From assembly GCF_002105155.1 (NCBI RefSeq), contig NW_019029004.1, positions 496,001 to 560,000 on the forward strand: a stretch of 64,000 nt of DNA, written 5' to 3'. The stretch is from Lobosporangium transversale. Taxonomy: Eukaryota > Mortierellomycota > Mortierellomycetes > Mortierellales > Mortierellaceae. This document shows positions 47,595 through 60,990 of the stretch, piece by piece. Every line of letters begins with the position of its first letter. Position 1 is the first letter of the stretch. A model generated the notes under the pieces. That model was given only the letters and a program-made list of their open reading frames with translations. It did no database searches and was not told the DNA's origin. The position numbers were made by a program, and so were the translations under genes.

Positions 47595-49266
47595 GATGGG
47601 AGGGCAATATGTACAAGAGGAAGAGGAGGGAGGAGGAAAAAAGAAGGGTATCTATCAGAAATGAAGGAATGGAGATTTGAAGCAAATAAAGAGTAGAAGA
47701 AAGAGAGGAAGAGAAAGAAGAAAGAAGAAAGTAGGGTGGGGAAAGAGGAGATGAAGATGGAGGGGTAGGAGAGGGGAAAGGGAAGGGGGATATAAAAGGG
47801 ATCTGTGTGTAAGTGAAACAAGCAATTTGAAGGAAAAAACTTGATCTGTGTCCTGGACAAATGCACAATGACAGGGGCTCAAACAAAGACCCTAATTAAA
47901 TTAGCTTTATTGACTATGGGATGGCATTCAAATTTATGACATGTAATGTACACTCTCCATGTGCACTATGAAATTTTATGTTATTGGACCGTTAACTAAC
48001 TTGTAAAAATTGTATTCACCGCCCTCGTACTGTCATGTACATGTACATTTCACAAAAAGAAAGAGAGGGGCAACTGAAAATTGCTGAAAAAAAGGATCGA
48101 AAAGGGGAGTGGTAAACCGAGATGTTTGATCCGCCCCGACTTTTTTTTTTTTTTTTTTTTTTTTTTTCCCCTCTGTAGATGTAATATCACACGCACTAAA
48201 CGGGACTACAGCCGAAAAGTCGTTAAAAGATCAATGGTGTGACATCCGTATTAGCATTCCTGTAGAGCTTCAAGTAAGGGAAGACGGGAAAAAAAAAAAA
48301 AAAAAAGATTTGCGCAGTTTATACAAATAGTCGAAATAGTCAATTATTGCTAAAATATGAATGTATCTTGGGCTCCTTTTATCTCTACTACTACTGCTTT
48401 CTATTTGTCTGCCCCTTCCAATGTTTCATGCCCATGTCCGACATAGGCAATAGACTTTTGCCCGATCGCTAATTCTTTGATTTATTGGTTCCTCTCTAGT
48501 CTACACTATTACATTGTTCGCAGAATAGACAGTCCTATATATTTAATGTTCTGTTCGGAGTCAGATTCGACCCACGATAGTTGTTGGTCCAATGCTGATT
48601 GATGGCTGCCCCTCTCCTCCTTACTAAGGCTAGACCCATTGCTCTTTGAGCCATGACCTAGCGTCATTAACTTAGACTGTCCAAGTGGTTTTTTTTTTCC
48701 TGCACAGATCCCTACGTTATCATGAGTAATAGACTAAATGTCGGAACCAAAAAAGACCATTGCGTTTAACTATTGAGACAGCATGCCTTGCTTGTAGGCA
48801 AAGGCATTCTTTTTTGAATGTGTCAAAAAAGGAGAAGGGGAAAGGACCTGGAGGATATATCCCTTCCTCATTTTGTAAAATCTAATCTGAAAATGACGAT
48901 TTTTTTTTTTTTTTTTTTTTTTTTTTCGCCACTCTTTCGTCCCAGATCTTTATCGATCGCTTCGCCTCCTAAACCCTCCTAACGTGTTACATGAACATTA
49001 GAGCAAATGTGTCGAGACTGGACAAGATGGTCTTTTCGGCAAATAATGCAGCTATTATACATAACAAGCTTCTTACAAAGCTGCACTTCACTTTGTCTTC
49101 CCTACATCCAATCCATGATCAGCTTGGGAAAAAGCCTGTTGTACACTCAATAGTCACGTGCCTCTCAGTTAGTGTCGTAGGAGAAAAGAAACCTTGTCGA
49201 CAGTGCTATTCAATATTTACAAGATAATAATCAGACTGAGGGTTCACTTGCCACAACAGCGCAACA

Positions 49267-49297
<31 letters not shown>

Positions 49298-49718
49298 CAT
49301 GATATTAATATGCCATGGTCCTCAAGACTTTTACACATTAAACAAAGAAAAGATAAACGAAGACTCTCCATACCTTGTCCATACTCATCATCCACCAACC
49401 TCACCTGACTAAAGCTGGCTGACTTTAACAAGACTGTTAGTCATTGAGCTTTGCTGTGGCGTGTTTGGCCGTGTTCTACCTTTGTAATACCATCCGGCGC
49501 ACAGACACAGACGGCGGTGGAATTTGTCATACAAGTCTAACAAAGAGCACATTGCCCTTCGCGCAGCATTTCTGGTTTTAAATTCGTTCTCATTTCCCTC
49601 TCTCTCTCTTTCTGTGTCCTTTCGTATCTTCATTATCCATGCCCCATTCTCCCTTCCTAAACTATTATTCCAGGAAGGTTTACTTTTTTTCCTTTTTTTT
49701 GTTTATTTCATCACAAAA
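47595..49718. other. Divergent spacer, no gene seen
   Basis: About 2.1 kb between the divergent starts of the surface protein (minus) and the PNPOx-FNR fusion (plus). The first 220 bases are strongly purine-rich (GGA/GAA). T tracts lie near 48141-48167, 48900-48926 and 49269-49297, and a CACGTG lies near 49155. No frame with protein character was found on either strand. Confidence 0.5.
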
Positions 49719-52397
49719 ATGACAGCCGCACTTGCAGCCCTTCAGGAATCAACCGTTCCATTGTATGATCGATGGCATGATGGTGAGCGCAAAGTACAAG
49801 ACCTACTCCATGTTCGGGAAGCAGTGACAAGGGGTAGTACCTACTTCCGGCCTTATTTGACAGTTCAGATGCAAGAGTTCGTCCCTGGATTGAACTATTT
49901 CTTTATCGGCACTTTGGATTCACAAGGAAGACCATGGGTATCCATCCTAACAGGGCCGAAAGGGTTTATGCAAGCACCTCTTGATGGCAATGGCAAGGTT
50001 TTGGAAATCAAGACGCGTCTAGGCCAAAGTCTTGTCACTGATGAATACGAACACGAACATGAACACGAACATGAACACAAAAAAGGTGCAATAAAAGAAA
50101 AAGATCCTTCTGTCACTATGCCCGCAGATCCAATATTTTCAAACTTCATCCATGGAGAAACATTTTCAAGTAACAAACGAATGTGGGGAGGTGTAGCGCT
50201 CGACTTTTCGAATCGACGACGTAATAAGATGAACGGCGTGCTCTATCCACACAATATCCTCGCTGCTGATGAAAACTCTGGAGATCTCCACGTTCGGTTA
50301 ACTGTAGAACAGACCATTGGTAAGCGTTTTTTTTTTTTTTATTTTTTTTTTATTTTTATTTTTATTTTTATTTTTTTATTTTTTTATATTGTTTTATATT
50401 GGACAGGAGATACGTTGTTGTTTCGTTCTCTGTTGAAAGATAGATCTATTAAACTATCGACCTCTTTTTTTTTTCTCGGATACCAGGAAACTGCCCCAAG
50501 TATATTACAGTTCGGGAGCTGGATCTTTTTCCTTCTCATCTCCATACTAAAAGCAATGACACTGTTGAATATGAACCTACAAAAAAGAGCCTAAATACAA
50601 ATAGGAACATCAACACTTCTGAAGCCCAGTCTTTGCCCCTACCTCTATCCCTTTCATCTTATGGATGGCTATTACCGGAAGAGCAAGCGATCATTCGCCA
50701 AGCAGATTGTCTGTTTATCGCTTCTAGATTCATTGATGAGACACTTTCAGATCAGACAAGCGGAATGGATTGTAACCATCGTGGAGGAAATCCTGGCTTT
50801 GTACGAATCCTTGAAGACAACCGGCTCGTCTTTCCTGATTATAGCGGCAATCGAGTAACGTTTTCTTTTTTTTTTTCCTTTTTTTCAAGACTTGTCTTGT
50901 CGGTTCATGGAGCATACAACTAATGTATGAAACTTTCTTTATTAATTTATCAATTGTTTATAACAGTTCTTTAATACCCTTGGAAATATCGCCAACGATG
51001 ACAGAGTTGGGCTCCTCTTCCTAGACTTCGAGACCGGTGATACGCTTCATTTGACAGGTCATGCAAAAATCTTTATTGGCATGGCCTCTCAGGAAATATA
51101 CCCACGTTCGCAACGATCCATCCAAATCACAGTCGACCCATACCATATCCTACGCCGTCATGCTCTACCTTTTAGAATGACCGTTAAAGAACTATCGCCC
51201 TATAATCCTATCATTCCATCTACTCAGCATCGGATAGTTTATCAAAACAGCAGCAGCACACTTGGCAACCTGGGACAGGAACAGGAGCAAGAGGGAAAAA
51301 AAGGCCAAGAGGTCATGGTCACATTAACAGGGATCAAAAGACATACAGCTGATATCTCTACCTTTGAATTCAGGACTTCGCGACCCATCCATTATATCCC
51401 AGGACAGTATGCGGTTTTGGATTTCAGTGCTTATAACACAATAGGATATCGACACATGGCACCCGATGATCCATCCAGTTTAAATGATGACTATATTCGC
51501 ACTTGGACGATTTCTTCTGCGCCTTTTGTCTCTTCCTCTTCTCCGGCCTCGTCCTTCTCCACATCATCAACCTCAAGCCATGGTTGGGAAGAATCTTCAA
51601 GCTTCAGTATGACGATCAAACGGAAGCCTGATGGAAAGATCTCTAATTTGTTACACGCTTTGAACCCAGACTCACTCATTAGTGAGCCTTTCACAGTGCC
51701 GTTGATATCTACAGGCGGCAACTTTTTCTTACCGCCAGGACCTTATGTTAAAACACCCTTGACATCACCATCCTCATCGTTGGTGTCATCATCTTCCTCG
51801 CCGTCTAACGCCTTCAAGACAGTCAAGCTGGCTTTTTTCTCTGGTGGTATCGGCTCAACTCCATTCATCTCAATGATCCGTGGTATAAGAAAACGACAAC
51901 TATTGAGCAGCTATTACAAGGATGTTCACAACAATGACAGTAACTTCCAAGAGTTGTTTGATATTCAGTGGATTACTTCAGTTCCATATTTTGAGGATTT
52001 GCTTCCAGAAATTCTCTATGACCTTGTCAAAGAACAAGAACAAGAACAAGAACAAGAAGAGAAGAATATAAAACCCAATCAACCTTTGACATCTCTGCAA
52101 CTTTCAGTCAATGCATTTTTGACGCGAGAGGAACAGAAGACTGTTGCAGCCTATTTGAATGATCATGGCATTAAGAATCAGAGTACCAAGAGCAACAGCA
52201 GCAGCAACAAGATCGAGCTTCATTTCAAACGATTGGACATTCAGGCTTTGTTGGAAGCGATTCCTGACCTTGTTGAGGATCAGGAGCGTCAAATCTTACT
52301 CTGCGGACCAGAGCCCTATTTGGAAGCAGTGAGAGGTTATCTTCATCAGCTTGGCATCCCTGCAGGCCGTGTCTTGACAGAGGAATTTAACTTTTAG
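49719..52397 (+). CDS. PNPOx-like split barrel fused to FNR-type reductase
   Basis: Three exons join in phase: 49719-50319, 50487-50854 and 50967-52397, giving 799 aa. The first 400 residues hold an FMN-binding split-barrel domain of the pyridoxamine-phosphate-oxidase superfamily: FFIGTLDSQGRPWVSILTGP, GNCPKYITVREL, ADCLFIASRF and DDRVGLLFLDFETGDTLHLTG. From about residue 438 a ferredoxin-NADP reductase module follows: YIPGQYAVLDFSAY and RTWTISSAP (flavin binding, near 501), FFSGGIGSTPFISMIRG (nicotinamide-nucleotide binding, near 615) and LLCGPEPYLEAV near 768. The chain then ends, with no 2Fe-2S domain. The logical reading is an NAD(P)H-driven flavin reductase feeding an FMN-type domain, substrate unknown. 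Glu-His and Glu-Gln repeats interrupt both halves. Such fusions are known in bacteria; I do not know a characterised fungal one. Confidence 0.82.
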
Positions 52398-52570
52398 TGC
52401 TTATTTATATTTACTTTTATTTTTTAGTACAAAGAAAACTAGTTGATACATTAAAAAGCAACAACAACTCAAAAGAAAGAAAAGGCATGATATTCGGATA
52501 ATAAAAAAATAAAAAAGAAACGAATGAAATAAACGGGACGAACAAAAATAAGAATTAATAAAAACAAGCA

Positions 52571-52731
52571 TTAACGCCTCTCATTCACTCGGAACTGAAG
52601 CCAGAGGAAACCGATCAAGAAGAACGTGCAAGCCATGATACTAAGACTTTGCACATCTTTCCAGAACGCGCCCGAGTTAAATCCAAATGTTGACAGAATG
52701 ACTGCTCCAGGAACCTAAAATGTAAGTTACG

Positions 52732-52765
<34 letters not shown>

Positions 52766-54717
52766 AGAGATCAACACCAAGCCGAGTTTGTTTTTATACC
52801 TCTTTTTTCAAAAAAAAAAAAAAAAAAAAAAACATACATCGATCTCTAAGCCAAACTCTTTCTGGATGAGATGTAAGAATGTGATTTCATTGACCAGTAG
52901 TGCCTCAAATGCAAAATTAAAGAATGATAACTCTTTGAGCCACGCAAGCTTCGCAGGTATCGAGGCTAATATTCAAATAATTGGATAGAAATCAGCGTCA
53001 GTATTTGTATAAAAAAAAAAAAAAAAAAAAAAGGCAATATGACTTATCATGTATGACAACTTACATTTGTTTAGCAAGAGACCGCCAAAGAGCATAGAGA
53101 ACAACATGATTAAGCTGCTCATCAGGTTGGCGACGCCCACCTCCTCAAAAATGATTCCAATCATCAAGCAAACACCAGAAGCCGTAAAGTTGAATAGTAC
53201 CAGAACTAAAAAGAACTTTCCAAATTCCTTCCAGCCATCTACCAACCCAACCATGTTGTAAATAATCAGGCCCATCAACATCGGGGGGATGACACGCAGC
53301 GGTACGATATCAAACAGGACTTTGGTCAGATAGTAAGTCAAAGGAGAGTAATATCCATTGGCCCGTTCTCTTACAAACAAAATGCGCTCATGCGCAAACG
53401 AAGGTAGGATCGACAAGCAAGAGAAACCAAAGAGTGCACACATAAAGAAGAACACACCCATACGATTCTGGAATCCAGGAATGTCGTTCGTAACCTTGTA
53501 AAATAGCGCACCACAGAGTAAACCCAGGAAGATGGACGTGCAGTAGTGTGAGAGCATGAGCATTGGGTCGCGGTAAATGTTCTTGAGAGTCCTGTCGGCT
53601 AAAATCTTGAATTGACTCCACCAAGAAGCGCGTTCAAATGTCGAGACTGCCTTTCCAGACGTCATGTTGCTATAGATCGATCCAGGGGCATTGGCGCCTT
53701 GCTCTCCGCCTTGGACTGCAAAGTCAATTTGCTGTTCGATATCCATAAGAATATGGCTCGCCTTGAAGCCCTCCACAAGTGCCTGAAGATGGGCTCTTGC
53801 GGTATCTGCTTCCTCAGAATCTAATGGGTCCCTTCGGGTACCACTATCGCTAGTGCCTGAAGATACGGGGTCAATGCCAATAGCGGTTTCGCGTGCAAGC
53901 CCCGAGCGAGCTCCAGGAGTATTGGATCCACTTGGTCGTGGACGGTCTTGCTCACGAGAGGCGAGTTCACTCTCCCACTGAAGCGAGTCATCAATAATAC
54001 TAGGTGCACGCGTGAATGAAGGACTAGCGTCATTGGAGCGCCCTGCTACAGTGCTATCCTGAAGACTGGGCGCGGCATCATAGGAGCTTTCGTCCTGATC
54101 ATCCTGACTATCATCGTTGGCAGTATTAAGTGATTTGGATGGCTTTCCAGTGTACATGGTCAGATCGAGCATGTAGTCTGCCATGTTGAAGCCCTCCGGA
54201 CAAGCATGTCCCAGGCTTTTCAGATGTCCGTTGAGGTTCCTGGTTTCTCCTGAATAGACCAACTGTCCTTTGGCCATCAAAACCAACTGATCAAACATTG
54301 CAAAGATATTGCTTCGAGGCTGATGGATGGTGCAGATGACTGTGCGGTTATAACTCCTGGCAAGCGTAACGAGACATTCCACCACATTAAAGGCATTGTA
54401 GGCGTCCAATCCAGAGGTTGGCTCGTCCAAAAACAAGATAGAGGGCGAAGTAACGAGTTCACAGGCAATGGAGACTCTGCGCTTTTCTCCTCCAGAGATA
54501 GAACGTTGTCCACTGGCGCCAATCTTCATATCCTTGATGCCCAAGATACCAAGCTCCGACATAGTCTCCATCACACGGAATCGCTTAGCGTCGTATGACA
54601 TATCTCGCGGAAGGCGAAGTAAAGCTGAGTATAAAATAGTCTCGTAAACTGTCAAAGTGGGCATCAAAGTGTCCTCTTGATCAACATATCTGTTGCAAAC
54701 AAATTGGGGGAAGTAGG

Positions 54718-54750
<33 letters not shown>

Positions 54751-56436
54751 AGAGAATAACCATGAGAAAGAGAATTAAAGAAAGTCTATTTTATGCGAGA
54801 TTATGAAAAGTGAAAACATACCCAGCAACACGTTTATATTCCTGACGGGAGACCGTTTTTCCGTTGACATAGATGTTTCCATGCACCGTTCCAGACTTGT
54901 GACGTCTTGCCAAGATATCTAGCAAACTGGTCTTTCCAGCACCACTAGCACCCATGATGGCCATAACTTGTCCAGGTTTGACAATTCCACTAACTTGCCT
55001 GAGCACCTCTTTACCGCCTACAGTGTAGCTCATATCCTTGAACATAAGAGTGGCAGGAATGTGCTCGGCCATTAGCTTGGCAGCCTCATCATCTGGAAGT
55101 GCAATATATCCGTCTCCTGAGTATCCCGATTTCTTGGCCAGATAGAAGACAGCGAATGCAAGGCCAATGAGGAATGCAAAGACTCCAGTAATAGACAAGA
55201 TGATGCCTAGGGTGTAGTCAGGACGAGGGGGTCGAACAAAGCCTGGTACTTGAGTGTAATGCAGACATTCTCCACTATGGCATTTAAGGTAGATTGCTGG
55301 ATCTCCAAACATATCCTGGATCATCTCATTCATAGCAGGCTCTATTAAAAATTATGAAGGCGTAAAAAATATTAGTGCACGCCAGTCTGGAGCTAAAAAT
55401 TATACGATATTGTAAAAGAGCTATCTCATTACATACCTTCAAACGTGCATTTGCCGTTTTCTTTACAGACAAATTCCGCAGGTCCTTTGATCTCTTCTTC
55501 AAGGAAATCGTCAATATCTGTAATTATTCAGGATATATAATAAATATGAGTAGAGTGTAACCAGGAAAATAGATCAATGCTTGGATTTCAATATCCCTTT
55601 AAGTTACGTACTGACGCTTCCGTCTTTTCCGCAAAGCATTCTGCCAGGGACGCAAGAGCATTTCACACTCTTGCACTTGTAAGTTGTGAGAGTATCATCG
55701 AACTTGACGTCTAATGGAGTCAGTTGGATGGAGATGCTAATGTGTTAGTCCAACATCCGTCACTCGAGATCAGCATAACCAATTGTCATCCTGCCATTGC
55801 ATAATATCAACGGTACCTTGCGCAAAGGTACATTCATCCAGATGACAATAAAATGATTCTACTTGGTCAACCCAAACTAGAGCAAAGAGATCAGAGATCA
55901 GAGAGCAGTTATTAGAAAATCGGCTTAATAGTATTGCATGTCTATCTATCTTTTACAAGAATAAAAGTATTTTTTTTTTTTTTTTTTTTTTTCCTCCTTA
56001 CATTGAAAGTCACAGGTGGCAGCCTTGCTGTTGCATGAGAATGTAATAGCAGGAGGCTGATCTGGAAGTGCAGCAACGATGTTACGATCTATTACAAGCA
56101 ATGATGGTACTCTTAGTTAGACCATATTTGGAGCCAAAATTAATTTGTATGACGAGTAGTTTTGAATCCTTTCCACAAAAAGAAGTTTCTGACTGAATTT
56201 TAAAAGAGATCCCATGTGGTTCAAATCGTTAAACTCTACTTTGAGCCCTCCACCAGACTTACTGATGACATCGCACTGCTGAAAGCTTTCAACGACAGTG
56301 AAGCCGCCTTTGTAACAAGTTCCATTTTGACCCGTAGGCACGAGCGAGTTGCAAACATGGTCCGATTCACAGACTATATTAATGTGTAAAAGAAATTGTT
56401 ATAATGAGAAATCTGAGTCAAAAAAAAGACATCTTG

Positions 56437-56469
<33 letters not shown>

Positions 56470-57249
56470 CCTGATAATCCCATGTTCCTACCATTGCAGT
56501 TGATGCCTGACCAACCGTCTTTGCACTTGCACTTTTCATCATCACCACGGCGCGGTCGGCTTTTGCCATCATCGAGACCTCCGCAGACTATCGGTCGAAA
56601 AAAAAAAAAGCAAAAGCAGAAACCAGGGTACAAGCAGGTAAGTATAATAAAGGATATAATAAAGGAAAAAACGAGCTATGGGATGTGAGATGACAGCATC
56701 GTGATCAGGCACAAACAGTGCTTGTGTAATGCACACACACAGCGCCGATTTTTTTCCTCTCAGGGGAAAAAGTAATTCAGGGAGAGGAATAACAAACAGA
56801 TTACGGCTGACAGCCTATAGGGTAGTGGAATGCATGTCGTCGGATGGTTTCATTTTTCTTAAACAACTCACATGACGACATCTTCAAATTCAAGAAAAAA
56901 GGGAAAAAAAAAAAAAAAAAAAAAAAAAAAACTGATCACGTTGTATACCTGGTTCTGAGCAGTTGTTGCCAGCAAATCCGGGCGGGCAGGTACAAAGACC
57001 GTCATAAGAATTGCAGGGTGCAAAGTGAGAGCAAGGAAAGGCATCTAGCTGACAGTTGAAACAAGGAGGACATTCTTCAGGTCTGATTGGGGCAGCAGCA
57101 GCCAAGAGTGGGTTGGCCAGGGACATTGCAGCTGGAGCGAGCATGTTATCTCGAGGATCAAACAGGGTTGGCAAAGAGGCCTCGTTAAGACTGGCAGCTG
57201 TTTTTGCCATGACAAGAAAAGGCAATGCCAAGAGCCAAGACTGCCTCAT
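52571..57249 (-). CDS. ABCG half-transporter with extracellular EGF-like domain (ADP1-like)
   Basis: Eleven exons join in phase to 1083 aa: 57249-56949, 56587-56492, 56373-56263, 56088-56002, 55876-55817, 55710-55612, 55517-55437, 55341-54822, 54689-53065, 52965-52838 and 52714-52571. A signal peptide opens the protein, then about 300 Cys-rich residues including an EGF-like [12 protein letters not shown] and [12 protein letters not shown]. One span ([20 protein letters not shown]) precedes the nucleotide-binding domain: Walker [10 protein letters not shown], signature [14 protein letters not shown], Walker [13 protein letters not shown] and the switch His in TIHQPRSN. Six C-terminal spans follow, ending [12 protein letters not shown]. 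This is the layout of yeast ADP1, distinct from PDR pumps. A disordered Ser/Asp-rich insert follows the ATPase. The substrate is unknown. Almost every intron is small and several carry A/T tracts. Confidence 0.92.
54718..54748. repeat. Intronic A tract, 31 bases
   Basis: Pure A run on the plus strand within the ABCG intron between its Walker A exon and the large exon. It reads as U in the transcript, 29 bases before the acceptor. Confidence 0.9.
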
Positions 57250-57494
57250 TTTCTTTTTCCTTTTTCCTTTCTATCCTTCTCTAGTGCTTTGTTGTATTTC
57301 TGACTATTGGCTTGGTTCTAAAAAAGAAAAAGAAAAGAAAAGGGGAGGTGGAATGAAAGGGAAAAGGAAAGGAAAGGAAAGGAAAAGGGAAGGAATGGAT
57401 GAATGTGGGTGAGTAAGTGAATGAATGAAGGATGAACGAATGAAAGAAAGAAAAGAAAAGAAAAGAGTAAAAAAAAGAGAAAAGAAGGTGATAA

Positions 57495-57546
<52 letters not shown>

Positions 57547-58242
57547 AGTGAGAAAGGGCTAATGTAGTCAGCGTAGGGTTTTGTATGCATGTCCAAGTAC
57601 ACATGTGGGGTAAAGGCATTAAGTCAGTTTGGTGGGAATGAGGGTCTCTTTCAATTACAGAAGAGACGTTAATTGCACGTCTTGCACAACATCCATTTGT
57701 CGTCACATCAACTTTTTACTTCATTCATTTATTATTCTCTTTCGGCGCTTTGTTTTCAATTATTATTTCTTTCCATCAAACTTCTTTTCAATTACTTTTT
57801 TTTTTTTTTTTTTTTTTGTAATCTGATGCATCGCAGCCTTGTCTGCGTCATCACTATCTTTTTTTTTTTTTTTTTTTTTTATTAATTTTTTTTTTATTAA
57901 TTTTTTTTTTGTGTTTAATAGAAGCATTACAATAACTTCTCGTTCCTCTTCATTTTCTTTTTTGGCTCTCTTTTCTTTTTCCTTTATTTCTTTGTCAGAC
58001 TGTGTTACATTCATCATAATAAGATCCACAACAACAACCGCATCCACCACTGTTTCTTCTTCTCTTCTTTAAAAGCCCTGCCATCTCTTCTAGGAACGAA
58101 CCATATAAAAAAAACACGCGATCTAGCCTGTAATAGAAACAACGCTTCAGGAACCACCCGTTTTTTCTCTTTCTTTCTTTTTTTTACCTTTTTTCTTTTT
58201 TTTTTATCCAAAAAGGATCTGCATCATTACAACTGCACAATC
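57250..58242. other. Divergent spacer with GAAA microsatellite
   Basis: About 1 kb between the divergent starts of the ABCG transporter and the polyQ coiled-coil protein. It is dominated by GAAA/GGAAA simple repeats (57340-57550) and T tracts near 57798-57817 and 57860-57879. No gene was seen. Confidence 0.5.
57495..57547. repeat. (AAAG)n microsatellite
   Basis: About 13 near-perfect tetranucleotide units lie in the spacer upstream of the ABCG gene. Confidence 0.9.
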
Positions 58243-60051
58243 ATGTCTTCGTCCGTAGGCTCTGGATCAACTACAGGCATGCTAAAAAAAAAATAATAAA
58301 TCAACTTTGACCATGTTTTAGTTTATGTTTCCCGACTTTTGGTCCATGGTTATGCTTTTTTTCCCCCTTGTCAAATAACCAAGGGTCTAACAGAGATTCT
58401 ATCATTAAACAAAAAACAAATACCTAAAAAAAACGTGGTTTATCTCTTATAGACTTTCCTCCTGACCATGAACGGCGAATGCAAGGACCTTCATCAATCA
58501 ATTCTGGGTCTGGAGTAATACCCACTAACCGGCCACCCTCAACACAACAGCCTCCACCGCAATCGCAAGCACAATCACAAGCACATTCACAATCACAATT
58601 ACAATCGCAATCGCTATCACAATCACAATCACAATCACAATCACAATCACAATCACAATCGCAGCCTCAACCGCAATCAGGAACTCCAGCCATGCCACCA
58701 CCTCCTCCACGAACACAGTCTCCCTCGCGACACTCTGAGATGCAAGAGCCATTGGATCCTCTTTCACATCTTTCACACATTTTTGAAAAGATCAGGAAGC
58801 AAGTCATTGAATGGGGCGAAGATGCCAACTGGAAGATCGATGTGTTTTTATTACCCAACGAGGATAATCCCCCAACAACAGGAAATAATGCTCCTCCGCC
58901 AACATCAACACCTAACAATGCATCTATGGGAGCTTCTTCAACTCTTGATACAACCCCAATAGGAGAAGCAGGATCAGCATCACTCGCCCCTGTGCATGCA
59001 ATGGCACCCATGTCAGGCCTTCCTTCAAGCCCTTTACGGCAAGGACGATCATCGGATATCCAAAGTTCTGAACTTCGACGTCGTCGCGGTAAAAAAAAAA
59101 AAAAAAAAAAAAAAAGACATTTGAAATCATTTCATTTTATTTTTTTCTTTCTTTACAACTTATCATCGTATCTTGGATTCATGGATCTTCTTTCATGTAG
59201 GAACTAGTCCGCCTGGTTTCACTCTTCAACCGCCACCAAGTGATTTGCCCTTGATTAAAAGCGAAGGCGTTCCAACAACACTAAAGGAGCAAGATGTCGC
59301 AGCTATGAGTGAATCAGAAGCGAAACAAATGGTAAAAAAAAAGGCTACTTTTGATTTGATTCTTTTACACGATACATAACGGGCAGCCGGGGATTATTTT
59401 ATTAAACAATGTCCACATGTATGAAACTTTGGACATAATAGCTATCTATCGCCATTCGGCAATTGCGGGAACAGCAAGATTTATTATCTCAGGCAATGCA
59501 GGATTTAGATACCATGCAGCGCATTAGCGCAAAGAAGGTGCGACTCTTTTTTTTTTTTAATTCATTTATTTTTTATTTTCAAATTGATTAATGACTATTG
59601 TTCAAATGATACAATACAATTTTTTATTTATTTATTAATTTCTCAGGAGAGGGATGCAGAAGCAAGACTTGATGTTGAGAGACGTATTCTGGAACAAGAT
59701 GCCTTGGTTCTCTCCAAGAAATGGAAGGATGCAACTTATAGTTTGATGGAAAAGGATCGTGAAGTAAGCACCCTCTCCCCATTTTTCTTTCTTTCTCTCT
59801 CTCTTTCTTTCTTTTTCAGCATTATCGTATTTTGCGATTTAACATGTCATATAATAACAACTCATCAACATTAGATACGAGATGTACACTCGCAGTTGGA
59901 GGCAGGGACGCGGTTAATCAGGGATCGTTATCAAGAACGACGAAAGGTAACTATTTTTTTTTCTTTCAATGCGGAGCAATATGATTCAATACTTCTTTCT
60001 AAATTGTATACCGGGATTGATGTGTTTTTTTATTTTCATTATTATTATTAA

Positions 60052-60084
<33 letters not shown>

Positions 60085-60925
60085 GCAATGTATATAGCGT
60101 CTCGATGAACATGGAGCTTTTCTCACACGTGGGATGCCAGGAAAGGATAGATCGGAACAGAATCAACAACAATCATCAACGCCATCATCATCACAACCAT
60201 TACCATCATCGTCACCACTATCACCGTTGGCTCATCGACATCGTCATCGCCATGTCCATTATCATCGTCATCATCATCGACACTTGACAAAACGACGTGA
60301 TATGGGAACAGATTCACTCGAAAACCTTGCCATATTAGCTACACAAGTGCTATCAAGAGAACCTTTGATCATTTCAAAGAAAGCACTCAATAACTCCAAC
60401 GCCAACACCAACACCAACACTAATGCCAGCATCAATAATAGAAATCATAGCTCATCCTTCGATCCTGCGGCTGTCTACACAGGCGGATACCTACGTGAAA
60501 AGAAGCGAACAACGACGGAAGAACGGGATCAAGGTTTACAATTACGACCCGTCAAAAGAGTAGATTTGAGTGGGCTCATGGAAAGCACAGAAAAACCTGT
60601 CACAGGCACAGGTACAAGCACAGCCACTAGCATTAGCATAGTTGCGGATAGTCAAGTGTCACAACAGAGTTCAAAAAAATCAACATCTAATTCAACATCA
60701 GCATCAACATCAGCATCAGCACCAGCACCAGCACCATCTTTATCTTTATCTGGCCCCGCTAACGGAGCTTCATCTCCGTCCTCCTCAAAAACCATATCAA
60801 ACGGACGAGGAAGTACAGAGTATTTGAGTAGAAGATCACAGTACCAACGACATCCTCAACAACAGCAACAGCAACAGCAGCAACAACAGCAACAGCAACA
60901 GCAACAACAACAACAACAGCAACAA

Positions 60926-60990
<65 letters not shown>

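Noticed and set aside
48991-49227. 78-codon plus-strand frame in the large spacer
   Set aside because: No recognisable domain, no splice-consistent extension, and ordinary length for chance in this composition.
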